From Sparassis latifolia (lineage: Eukaryota > Basidiomycota > Agaricomycetes > Polyporales > Sparassidaceae): a DNA stretch of 64,000 bases. How positions within the stretch are numbered: the first letter of the stretch is position 1; every line of letters begins with the position of its first letter. The notes below the pieces were generated by a model. It was not told the DNA's origin. It ran no database searches and saw only the letters and a program-made list of their open reading frames with translations. Shown here one piece after another: positions 11,227 to 20,715 of the stretch. The translations under genes and the position numbers were made by a program. Location: positions 2,852,001 to 2,916,000 of the forward strand of contig CM031559.1 of assembly GCA_018466975.1 (NCBI GenBank). Reading direction: 5' to 3'.

Positions 11227-11823
11227 TTACTCTTCATCCAAATTCTCTTCCGCCGCCTCCCTTTCTTCCCGCTCCACTTCTGCGAGCATCGTTCTGATTC
11301 TGCGAAGACTCTCTTGCATCAACGGGGCCCCAGTTTGGACATCCACATTCCAATGCGTTGCCGGTGCGGTATCCGTAACCCGATCAAGATTGCGCTCTAT
11401 CGAAAGCGGATCGATGTACCCCGTCTCGCGATCGCACGAGTAGAAAGCGATGCGTGTGCCTAGAGCGCTGACGCTATATAGCACGGGGAGCTTGCACTCG
11501 TCCACGAGCGCCTCGAACCACCGCCGCATCTGCAAGTCTGCCTCGACACGGTCTGTCAAGCGCTTAATGTGCACGCCGGGCTTGACGTGCAGGAAGAAGA
11601 CCGGGCGCCCGTGGTGCTTCACGACGAAGGCGAAATTGGTCGCGGTGGAACTAGTCAAGGATTGTGCGGGCTGCGGGCAGACCTGGAAGTGTTCTTTGGG
11701 CGGGAAGAGGTCCATGAGGAGTGTGTTGTATGGGCCGTAGAATTCGTATTCGTCTGCCGTGTCGGGATGGATGCATTTGAACTGCTCGAGGATATACGGC
11801 GGCCATTTCGGGGGCGGATCCAT
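11227..11823 (-). CDS. conserved-looking hypothetical protein, single exon
   Basis: This is an intronless 198-residue protein with balanced composition and no signal peptide or membrane segment. It begins MDPPPKWPPYILEQFKC. A middle section has alternating hydrophobic strands (NFAFVVKHHGRPVFFLHVKP), and a helix RRWFEALVDE precedes another strand section (RIAFYSCDRETGYIDP). The tail is an acidic/basic helix ending EEREAAEENLDEE. The strand-helix pattern with D/E..K-like spacing recalls restriction-endonuclease-fold proteins, but I cannot assign a family. The long clean frame and natural start make it likely to be real. Confidence 0.6.
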   Translation of the reverse strand: MDPPPKWPPYILEQFKCIHPDTADEYEFYGPYNTLLMDLFPPKEHFQVCPQPAQSLTSSTATNFAFVVKHHGRPVFFLHVKPGVHIKRLTDRVEADLQMRRWFEALVDECKLPVLYSVSALGTRIAFYSCDRETGYIDPLSIERNLDRVTDTAPATHWNVDVQTGAPLMQESLRRIRTMLAEVEREEREAAEENLDEE

Positions 11824-12279
11824 GTTGCAGGAATGCTCTTGTAATTGAATGAGCTGCTGAGACTTTCGTCACATTCAGGGCAAGGTTAACGCAGAGATTG
11901 TAGGAATAAAGGGTGTTTACTCTTACAGGAATGTCCCAGGGATTCTTCGCTGAGTTGCCGACGTTATTAGAAAATTAGATGTGAAAGTCGACAGTTACGT
12001 GGACTCACAAGTTGGTGCCTTTGGGAACCTGTGGTAGGATCTATATGCCAGATAGAGTCACGGTCGTCACGGTATACGCAGTAGAATCGTGATCGGCGGC
12101 AGCGCGATTTCACGTGATCGTGCCATGTTCAGCAAGCGCCAAAAAGTCATTGATCGAACTCGAGCATTCGTGTTGAGCTGCTCTTCGAGCGCTGGCCTAC
12201 ATCCATTCACAGTGAGGCCCAGAGATATCACAATAAAGTTTGTGGTTGTATTTATGTGCTCATAGAGCAGAGAGATTCT

Positions 12280-12885
12280 ATGGACAGCGCTCAATTTCAT
12301 GAAGCGGTACGTGCGCTCCATTGCGCCTCATAGACCGTCGGATCTAAAGTCTATACGAGGTGTACAATGTCGTCCGCCAGATCCCACAGCAACATGTCAC
12401 ATCATATGGTGCGCAGATATTTTTTTGCGGTTCACCTTGCGGATTATTCATTTGTCTCGCGCAGGACACGTCGCAAAGCTTGTCGGTATGCCCAGGCATG
12501 CCCGACATGTAGGTCAAGGTATGGTATGCGCCTAATAACTTTTCCAGCGATCTTTGCATGCCTCACAACCACGATGCACATCATGCTAGCTCTGAAATTT
12601 CTCATGCCCGGTGTGCAGCCTCCCATCCCTTGGCACCGCGTCCTCGCCGCCTCTGGCGTGATTTCATCGCGTGGCCCAGAGACGGACGGTGCACAACGCC
12701 AGCGGGAAGCGCTCGAGGCGGAGGGCGTTGAGGTCATAGACGGTCGCACGGGGGAGATGAGAGTCGATCTGCGGCGATGGGGCTGGTTCCCGCCTGTGGG
12801 CAGTATTGACACCGGTGTGGACGCGGAAGCTGCAGATAACGACGGCGAAAATCACAGCCAACAGGAAAGAGAGGAAGAGGATTGA
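12280..12885 (+). CDS. atl1: alkyltransferase-like (ATL) DNA repair protein
   Basis: This 141-residue protein matches the DNA-binding domain of O6-alkylguanine-DNA alkyltransferases. Four exons (12280-12306, 12360-12408, 12465-12518, 12590-12885) splice to MDSAQFHEAVYNVVRQIP, then VTSYGHVAKLVGMPRHARHVG, then IPWHRVLAASGVIS. The methyl-accepting PCHR of true alkyltransferases is PWHR here, with Trp replacing the active Cys. That is the hallmark of ATL proteins, which flip and bind O6-alkylguanine and recruit nucleotide excision repair instead of removing the lesion. The arginine finger region (RHARHVG) is kept. The remainder (QRQREALEAEGVEV..GRVDLRRWGW-like) also fits, followed by a short acidic tail. 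Exons 1-3 are only 27, 49 and 54 nt and would be missed by simple ORF scanning. Confidence 0.88.
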
Positions 12886-13031
12886 TTCTCGGAGCAGATA
12901 GTAACTACTACGTAACGAACCTCCTCGAAACAGTACACTGCTGGATCTGCAATAGAGCATAACTGTGGTGGATGCAACGAAACCGCCCAAAGCTGTTAAT
13001 TAAAGAATAATTCCCGTAGGCAGAGCGGTAC

Positions 13032-13335
13032 TTTACAAGCACTTGGCGTATGACTCCCTGACTTCTCGAAGGGTGCGAATATTGATATCCCAGTCATTCT
13101 CCTCGATCGCCTCTCGCTGTTGGGCACAAGGCCGGAGGCCCGCCGACGTAGTGCATGAACGCGTACTTTAGATTGCTCCGAGATAGTCATCCCATCGAAG
13201 CATTCGCGTACCTCGGCGAAGTCATCCTCGACGATATGGCCGTAGAGCTTGTGCTGCCACCTAAATGCAGGCTTCGTCGGGGCTGGTTGCTTCGTCGATT
13301 CCTCCGTCCAGGAGTCAAGAAAAATTTGTGGGTCG
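13032..13335 (-). pseudogene. possible small gene with a frame shift
   Basis: On the minus strand one frame gives FRWQHKLYGHIVEDDFAE, a plausible 46-nt intron, then YAFMHYVGGPPALCP. The only sensible continuation, AIEENDWDINIRTLREVRE and a stop after YAKCL, is in another frame, shifted within about ten codons with no room for an intron. Both halves read as natural protein, so this could be a decayed gene, a missed exon or a base error. The family is not recognised. Confidence 0.3.
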
Positions 13336-13339
13336 AAGA

Positions 13340-14263
13340 AACGGGTTCACAGAATATAATTTACTCAGTGAATTCTCGCAACCTACCGCGATGGACATGT
13401 CTCTATGATGTGGACAATTTCATAGTGAAACGGGAGATGAGAGGGCGTACCTTTTTGGACAGCTGATGAACCATTTACAACACGTGGAAGAAAAGACCTA
13501 GGAAGATAAAAAGATATCACTTTGGCTTGAAGATTCGCATGAGGAGAACAGTGGATTATACCGAGGGCACATAATGCCAACAAATCCGGCCGCTAGGAAC
13601 GTTCGGCTGGTAATAAGAATTGGGATGGAGATGTGTCGACGGATCGGTCAGTACGGGACGAATCGTCAACATAGGCTCGTTAACCAGCCTCTAGTATATA
13701 GGAAGAAAGAGTCGTTCCTCTATATATCGTCAACATTGATTTATACCGATGTCACATCAACCCCGTCTTCAACGACTATCCGTCGTAGCCGTAGTTCGCC
13801 ATATTTCGGGCAAGGGAAAGAGCATACCTTAAACCAACAGGAGAAAGTGCTATCCACGCCGTCCGGGGACATGCGCGCGCGTGACCACGGAATGGTCGAA
13901 ATGATACAGTCTGTTGCTGAGAGCGACGTGCCCATTAATGAAGGGATCGTGCATTCTCGAGCCTGCCATGAGCGCAGCGGTTGTATCAATGTGGACTTAC
14001 TCTCACTTGGTAACGTTGAACAGTACCCAAGTTTGAGTGGGCGCAGTTTATCCTCCGTCAGTATCTTGCCAAGAAGTGACCGCATCATCTTCAACTATGG
14101 ACTTCAGACTTGGGGAAGTCGACATGATCATGTGTTGGGCCCGGTGGGGGATACAGAAAGGATGAGAGTAAGTACTAGAATATACAAGTCAACCATAACT
14201 GTAGCTGTAAATGGTATACGGATACATGAGCAGCAAGTCCTTCCAAGTAACAGCAATCACACA
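13340..14263. other. no supported gene
   Basis: A long plus-strand frame (13574-14431) crosses this stretch but continues antisense through the 3' exon of the Mug135-like gene, and its sequence matches nothing. I see no repeat here. Confidence 0.35.
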
Positions 14264-15463
14264 TCACACCATTCCGTAGAACTGTTGGAGGGCTCGGCGA
14301 CGATCTACAACGCCATGGGGAACAGTGATGTGATAGTGGTTGAGCCAAAGCGTAAGGTCGGACGCAGTCATGTTCTCAATCTGATTGCGATTAGTGAGTG
14401 GCTGGTGCCCCTGGACAAACAACACTCGTGAGCGCGCAACAGAATGCAAAAAAGTACACAGCACAGGTACCTGAGGTGCAGTTTGGCCCAAGTCATCACC
14501 AATCGGGACCAGCTGCATCTGCACAGAGCTCCGCCCTGCAATAGTATTGGCAACCTGGTTTAGGAAGGCCTATCAGATATGATCAATCAACGAGTGGGCA
14601 GCTGCACTCACACGAGCATCCAGACGCATGATGGACACTTGCAGATGATCAATCCTCTGGCCGAGTGTCTGAACGTGGGCATCCATGTTCTGCTGGATTG
14701 TTTGGAAGCGGCCGTCAACGTTCTGCTGGAGTGTTTGGAAGCGGCCGTCAACGTTCTGCTGGAGTGTTTGGAAACGGTCGTCAACGTTCTGCTGGAGTGT
14801 TTGGAAGCGGCCGTCAACGTTCTGCTGGAGTGTTTGGAAGCGGCCGTCAACGTCCTCCTGGAGTGTTTTGAACCGGCCGTCAACGTCCTCCTGCAGCGTT
14901 TTGATGCGGTTGTCGAAGTTGTCGAAGCGTTTGCCAATGTCCTCATCCAGCGTTGTTATGCGTTCATTGAGACTCGTATTGTTTGTGCCCATTGTTTCGA
15001 TAATGACCTGTAGCTGTTGGCTAATCTTCTGGAACACTCTGTCAGCCACACCGTCTACAGCCTCCACCGCATGCTGCTCAAACTGTCGCGTCACCACACC
15101 ATCTATCTCCTGGTGCATGGCTGTTAGACCGGCTGTGGAACGGGTGCTAAGTTCCAGAATTAATGCAATGCGCAATGGTGTGGCACATACCAATTTTGTC
15201 AACGAACATCACAGCCTGCTCGGCCTGACCCTTCACGGCAGCTATGGAATAATGAGTGGCAAACTTAGACAGAACGGTTGATAGTTACCCTTTGATGAGT
15301 CATCTTTGAATTTGTTGAGGACAATGTTCTGGTATGTCACCGCAAGCATGTGTTGCTCTGGAGTTGCTGGAACAGTGATGCCATTCAGCGGCAAGGCCTG
15401 CAGAATGCGCGTCTCGGAGTCGGTAGCAATGGGACTGGAGGGTATAGCCACGCGCTCTGGCAT
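14264..15463 (-). CDS. Mug135-like coiled-coil protein
   Basis: The start MPERVAIPSSPIATDSETR leads into LPLNGITVPATPEQHMLAV. Two introns then join KDDSSK to AAVKGQAEQAVMFVDKIAG. A long helical region follows with seven 11-residue repeats of the type DGRFQTLQQNV, predicted to form a coiled coil. After an intron that removes an apparent stop at 14573, the C-terminus reads VANTIAGRSSVQMQLVPIG and, after another intron, ENMTASDLTLWLNHY, matching the C-terminal domain of fission-yeast Mug135-like proteins expanded in agaricomycetes. It ends with GVVDRRRALQQFYGMV. Molecular function is unknown. The last exon also resembles short SAP/HeH helix motifs, so a nucleic-acid role is possible but unproven. 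Confidence 0.65.
14687..14917. repeat. 33-bp tandem repeat (about 7 units) inside a coding exon
   Basis: Seven consecutive 33-bp units beginning GTTCTGCTGGAGTG (plus strand) encode the 11-residue repeat D-G-R-F-Q-T-L-Q-Q-N-V on the minus strand. Several units are identical, suggesting recent expansion or homogenisation; outer units are more diverged. The unit length keeps frame and helical register. Confidence 0.9.
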
Positions 15464-15599
15464 TTCTGCTGTAAGTAACTAAAGCCGAGGAGTACGGGAC
15501 TAATTTAGCGAGAACCGAACATTGATTCCAGAGGAGGTCACGTGCTCCCGGGACGGGTTGTCCGAGGTTTGTCTGATGTCTCCTTTCATCTCACATCCT

Positions 15600-16390
15600 G
15601 TAATATTGTCGACACGAGAGCGGCTGCATGTGTCTTCCACCGAAGTTGCAGAATACTTACTTTTGTAGACATTTGGCAATCTGGAACCTTGAAAGCCACG
15701 ACTCCACAGGAAGCATTACCACTTTTATCCATTGGAAATAACCTGGCAAAAAGCATGGAAATCAATAATATATTTTCAGAGGAAAAACCTCGAGAAAAAA
15801 GTGAGAAAAGAACAAAACATTCTCACGGTTTTTCCCATGGAAATAAGTTGCCTACCATATCAGGCAACTGGACATGCCAGGACATGCCAAATCCCGGACA
15901 AAATTACCATATTTGGCGACAAACTTATTTCCAGTGGAAAAACTGCGGAAATGCTTTGTTCTTTTTAAACATTTTTTCCTCATGTTTTCCCGCATTGTAT
16001 AGTTACTTTACTTGATTTCACACGCATTTTTCAACAAGAAATCAATAAAGTTTTCCATCAATGTTTATTTCCGCAGTTTTTCCACTGGAAATAAGGGTTA
16101 TGCGTCCTGTGCTCGGAGTTGTTGGCGCCAAAATACTCTCCTTCCTTTCCCGGAACAGCTCGGCCCGCCAGCATGGCGTTAGCGACTCCGAGATTATACC
16201 CATCGCCCGCTGAGAAGTAGGCGTACGTCGATCCTGTGAGGGTAACAAAGGGAGCATCTAGCAGATCCGAAGTGTCGATGGACTTTTCCGTTTTCCTGCT
16301 TACCCACGTTCGTTCGAATAACAGCATGCCACGATTCTCTCCGCAGCAATATGACACCATACGGTCTCCCAGGCCTATGTATACTTGGTC
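15600..16390 (-). pseudogene. NAD(P)-epimerase-like gene fragment split by a MITE
   Basis: Before the inserted element the minus strand encodes GENRGMLLFERTW. A candidate 69-nt intron and GSTYAYFSAGDGYNLGVAN follow, then AVPGKEGEYFGANNSE. This resembles the C-terminal part of Rossmann-fold epimerase/NmrA-like proteins (..GREGYYF.EN.E..W). The frame is interrupted at the GAG codon by the element at 15705-16111. It resumes on the other side with SWLSRFQIAKCLQK, so it was once continuous. I see no Rossmann-fold N-terminus upstream; the fragment may have been truncated earlier. Family call moderate, interruption firm. Confidence 0.5.
15705..16111 (+). mobile_element. CACTA-like MITE, copy 1
   Basis: This is a 407-bp AT-rich element bounded by CACAGGAAGCATTACC and, inverted at the other end, CACAGGACGCATAACC. 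A 3-bp CTC duplication flanks it (15702-15704 and 16112-16114). The CACAG-type terminus and 3-bp duplication fit the CACTA/EnSpm superfamily. It encodes no transposase; open frames inside are by chance. Several internal copies of a TTTCCACTGGAAATAAG-type palindrome are present. About 280 bp nearly match the element at 37235-37597, in opposite orientation. This copy is 44 bp longer on its right side. Confidence 0.85.
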
Positions 16391-16503
16391 ATCCTTTATT
16401 TAATCCACGGTACTTCTTCCACTCTCAAGGCTTTGTAGTAAGGCCAAATTGACGGACTCGTCTGCAAGTTGTGGACTTTTTCGATTCCACCGATTCGTGC
16501 GGT

Positions 16504-17796
16504 ATGTTGAGCACATTGACGAACCTATTTCCTCCGAAGCCCAGGTGGGGAGTCGAGCAGATGCCTGACCTGCTGGGCCAAGTCATTGTCGTCACAGGAG
16601 GAAATGCCGGCATCGGTAGGGAAACTGTCAAGGTACGTGCATTGCCCTTCCTACTTATAGGTCTCCTGAGAAGCGCAGTAGGCACTGTTGTCGCACAATG
16701 CCAAGGTATACATGGCTGGACGCAATCCTGAGAAGATGCAACTGGCCATTAAGGAGTTGCAGGAGGAAACGGGGCGAGAAGCACTTCCCATGGTAGTAGA
16801 TCTCGCCGACCTGTCATCCATCAAGGCGGCAGCGGAAGAGTTTCTTAGGTAATTTGATTACCTGCCCGTACTCAGTCATACTTCGTTGGCTCACTCTGAG
16901 CCCCGCTACAGTAAAGAGGAGCGGCTCGACGTCCTCTTTAATAATGCAGGCACCGTGTATCCGCCGGTCGAGGAGGTCACTGCGCAGGGTTACGACATGC
17001 AATTTGGGACCAACGTCCTTGGTAAGGCACCTGCATATTCCATATCTTAGCTTCTTCAGACTGTGTGTGCACAGGGCATTTCTACTTTACGAAGCTGCTT
17101 ATTCCCCTGTTGCTCAGCACAGCGCAGTCCTCCGCAACGAGAAAAGCTCGCGTGGTTCACACTGCGTCCATGGGGCATCTGTACGTCTCCGGGATCGACT
17201 ACCACATCGTCGAGGATTGCCCGCGGCGGAGGGCGCACAGCTCGATCCAGCTGTATTTCCACAGCAAATTCGTGCGTCGCGCTAACGGTCACGGTCTCGC
17301 AGACTTTTTTTACTGAGCTGAAACTGCGATGGTCAGGGAAACGTGGTCATAGCAAAGGAGTTCCACAGGCGGTACTCCAATCGAGGGCTAGTCTCCGTAT
17401 CCCTCCATCCCGGAAACACTAAGCTCGACAACGAGCGGCACACCTCCTTACTGGCCAGGGTGGTTGGCCTGACAGTGAGTTCTACGTACAACTTGCCCGC
17501 GTTCACCTGACACCGGATAGAACCCACTCCAGTCCAGCACGCAGATGGGTGCTCTTACACAGCTATACGCAGGGACGGCGCCCGAGGGCGTGGAGTTCGG
17601 CGGCAAGGTGTGTCTGCTGACATTGTTAGGGATACACAATTGCGACTTAAATCATGAAAACACCCAGTACTTGATCCCATGGGCAAGGATAGGCAAAGCA
17701 CGCAGAGAGGCCAATGATCCGAATGTCGGACAGCGACTTTGGGAGTGGTTGGAAGAGCAGGTCAAGAAGTGGCTTGATGAACAGGCACCTGAATAG
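16504..17796 (+). CDS. short-chain dehydrogenase/reductase
   Basis: This is an NAD(P)H-dependent oxidoreductase of the classical SDR family, closest in layout to retinol dehydrogenase/WWOX-like SDRs. Six or more exons (16504-16632, 16682-16848, 16912-17021, 17075 onward) give the cofactor motif [30 protein letters not shown], the structural motif LFNNAG, and the active site YFHSK with the expected YxxxK spacing. VSLHPGNTK after the active site is typical of this subgroup. The protein ends [15 protein letters not shown], an amphipathic tail without a membrane anchor. In the plus direction it follows the broken epimerase-like fragment, which lies on the other strand. Substrate cannot be inferred. 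Confidence 0.88.
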
Positions 17797-17977
17797 ATTT
17801 GCGCAAGTCGCGGTCACGTGTATTAGTATCGCGTTCGCCTCGAGTCAGACTGTTCTCAGAGAGGTGTACAAGATGTATTAGATCTGTACTCAAACATGTA
17901 CAACAACTGTGCTACACCCTTCATCAATTGTACATTTCCCGTAAGGTATATTTGCAATGCTCCGCCAGCAACGCACG

Positions 17978-19540
17978 CTAGTCCTTCCCGCGCTTCTCAC
18001 GAGTCCAGTCGACGAGGTTCCTGAGTTGCTCGAGCGTGACGAAGATGAGGATGGTCGTGGGTTGCAACCTGGTCCATGCAGGAAGCCATCCTTTGAACAT
18101 GAACATGGCGCCCTCGTTGCGGAACGACGTTTTGATCACTTGCATAGTCGACTAGAGGCTGGTCAATATTTAGGAATCGTGTGTGAAAGATGAAGACTAA
18201 CAGATGCCTCCTTGCCTGTGGCCGTCATGATGCGACTCTGTGCGATAACTGGTCAGACCGTGAACTTTCGTGAAGCATGATCTAGCCGACCTTCAAGACG
18301 TCAGCTGGCGAGCAAACCGTGGTCGCGACCGTACCCTACATAGGGAATCAAAAAGGGTTATGAAGAATTGCAATACGAACACATACAGCAGCAAAGCTAG
18401 CCGCAACGTGAACGGTGATGTTATCCTCGAAATACCTAGTTTTCAGCAGCTCATGCTTGAAGAAGTCGTATCTGGCAGTGGATCATGTGTGGGTTCGAGC
18501 TGAGATCGCTGAATCGCATGGAAAGACTTACGATGCTAGTTGACTTGCATTCATGAGTATCGCACGGAAAACGTTCGGGCCAATGCCTCGCGTGAGCGAC
18601 GAAGCACCCTCTTCGCGGACCATCTGACCACGGTAATGTCAGCAACAGAATATACGCTGCTAAAAGTATAATCCCTACGCGGATGAGACCGTCAATGCAG
18701 TTCTTGTAGTTCAAGCGTTTCTCTGGGGGCTTCGCGTGATCCCCTTGAAGACGGACCTAACTACGGTGTCAACGAACTGTGAAAATTTATGCCGACAGGT
18801 ACTGACCATCATGATCTCTTGAGATTCAAGTCGGGCATGCTGTCATGATTAGGCGACAAATAATGAAGCATGACCATACGTACCTCCGGGATTACCGACG
18901 ATTCCAGCGATACCTCCCGCTGCACCACGGTTAATTACGCGAGTCGGGTCAATGGTGATTGAACATACCCATACTGCCCGCCAAAGCAAGCTTCCACGCA
19001 GGCGAACTGGGACCTACACACGTACAAGTCAAGGTCAGCCGAACCGACTCCGCGGAGACGTTAGGTGCCATTGATCAAAGGAATACGCACCGGCGTCGAG
19101 GAACTTCTTGCTCTCGTCGTATGCCCAGAACCGACACAGCGAGTAGCTCATTTGGCGGAGCCACGTACCCGTGATCCCATCGAACAGCCCGACAAAGCCC
19201 GCTGTGTGGACGGTCTTCCGGATCGACTGCACCATGCCCTTGTCCCCCGTCGCCTGCATGCGCACCTTGGTCAGGTCCAGGGGACTGCAGCATCGAAGAT
19301 TGGCCATTCAACGCTATCACAAGATCGGTGTGAAGGGCATATGACGTACTGTGTTATGGATGCAGCAATAGTAGCTGCGACGCCTGCAATTTACTTAAAG
19401 CATAAGTTGTGCCGAGATCCAGATGGGATACAGGGCGTACCTCCTAGCCAGAATGGATATGGTGCCTTCTTCTTGGGCTGGACCACGGCAGGCGGTGGGT
19501 TCACGGGCAATAGCGCTGCGGATTCGAGAGCTTTGGACAT
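17978..19540 (-). CDS. DIC1: mitochondrial dicarboxylate carrier-like protein
   Basis: This is an inner-membrane carrier of the SLC25 family. The start MSKALESAALLPVNPPP precedes FWLGG.AATIAASITHPLDLTKVRMQ, with the first PxD/ExxK/R signature PLDLTK. The second repeat contains AGGIAGIVGNPG and a further intron-split block MVRLQGDHAKPPEKRLNYK. The third carries CSPADVLKSRIM. The combination HPLDLTKVRMQ, IVGNP and SPADVLKSRIM matches dicarboxylate carriers (yeast Dic1, human SLC25A10), which exchange malate or succinate for phosphate. The tail is RNLVDWTREKRGKD. At least nine short exons are needed, several below 100 nt. Its 5' end faces the protease gene, leaving about 1.2 kb shared upstream space. 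Confidence 0.85.
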
Positions 19541-20715
19541 CGCGGGGTATTCGTGTACGTAGAAGATCGGGTGCGGACTCTGTCTAACGTGTATGTGTAG
19601 TGTCGCCCTCTGACGTCTCTAGGGACTCGATCCGTGCAAAGTCAATGCGGGGAAGTGAGAGGAGACGCTGCGAGATCGTGGGGTAATGAAGGACGGCCGA
19701 GAGCACGGTCCGCCGTGGGGTCTTCTTGCCGGTTTGGACCGATTATGGACGACCACGGAAGATCTCACCGACTGTGGACGATCCATACCAAGCGGAAGTT
19801 TCAAGCGGCACCTGACCCATCCACCCGTTTGGGCTTTCGGCCGAACTCAAACAGGGGAAGCGTTACAGTACGAGTTCGGCCTCCTGTGATGTCGGAGGGA
19901 GCTAAGAGAAGATATATGGAGCATTGAACTGCTCCAGGAAACATACTGCAGAACTTTGAATCGATAGTAGTGTGAATTTTGGAGCGTGCTGACTGTCGTC
20001 AGGTTCTGTCCACGAGATCGTTGTGTGTTCCGCGTCTTCACGAAAATTTCTCATCCGTTGACCTAAACCACCCGTGCGGCTGGTCAGTTGGCGCGGAAGA
20101 GCTCCCAAGTCCCAACTGCACGAAACTGCGAAGTAACAGAAGGTGAAGTACCGGCGGTGGGGATATTCGGTCTGAAACCGAGAAATTAACGTGCGTTGCG
20201 GCAAAGAATAATGATCTCGCGAAATTAAATATGGCATTCCTAGACTCCCGCTGGGCCGTTAAACAAAACATCGAAGATCGCAGTGAAACGGTAAAACAAT
20301 TTTTATTAGCAGGGCGAGCGCTATTCGGAAGGTGCCACGTGACAAGCGCGACGCGTTCGGCTCTATACCGTGACGCGGCGCTAGCCGAGCATCATGGGGC
20401 TTGCAGTTGACATAAGATCCTGGAGTCTGCCACTTGCCTTCCTACATCCACAGGAAGGCCTCTCAAATCCTTGTGTACGGACATATACCTACTCTTGCAA
20501 TTTCCACCAGCCTTCGTACTACTTCAACTGATTAATTCGATAGTGGACTCAACAGTGGAAAGCTAGTGCTGGCGCACAACTTCATCGAGCTCCTTGGCTA
20601 GACTTTAACTTGCACAGTGAAGTTTACAGTTCGCCGGAAAACGGGACTACTATACTGTGGCTCTGTAGCACTCACCGTGTCCGGCTCCGGGCGTGCTGCA
20701 GTCTGAACCTCTCCC
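19541..20715. other. shared upstream region of two divergent genes
   Basis: About 1.2 kb separates the divergently transcribed dicarboxylate carrier (-) and aspartic protease (+) and should hold both promoters. Short overlapping frames on both strands show no family resemblance. I cannot point to a specific regulatory motif. Confidence 0.4.

Noticed and set aside
13574..14431. 285-codon plus-strand frame
   Set aside because: Its 3' part is antisense to the family-supported last exon of the Mug135-like gene, and the translation matches nothing.
14579..15013. Plus-strand repetitive frame over the 33-bp repeats
   Set aside because: It is antisense to the coiled-coil gene. The minus strand gives the helical heptad-like pattern and joins to supported exons.
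15542..16015. 157-codon frame, repeated at 37221-37691
   Set aside because: The similarity between the two is due to the MITE. The frame has no transposase motifs and is not conserved outside the element.
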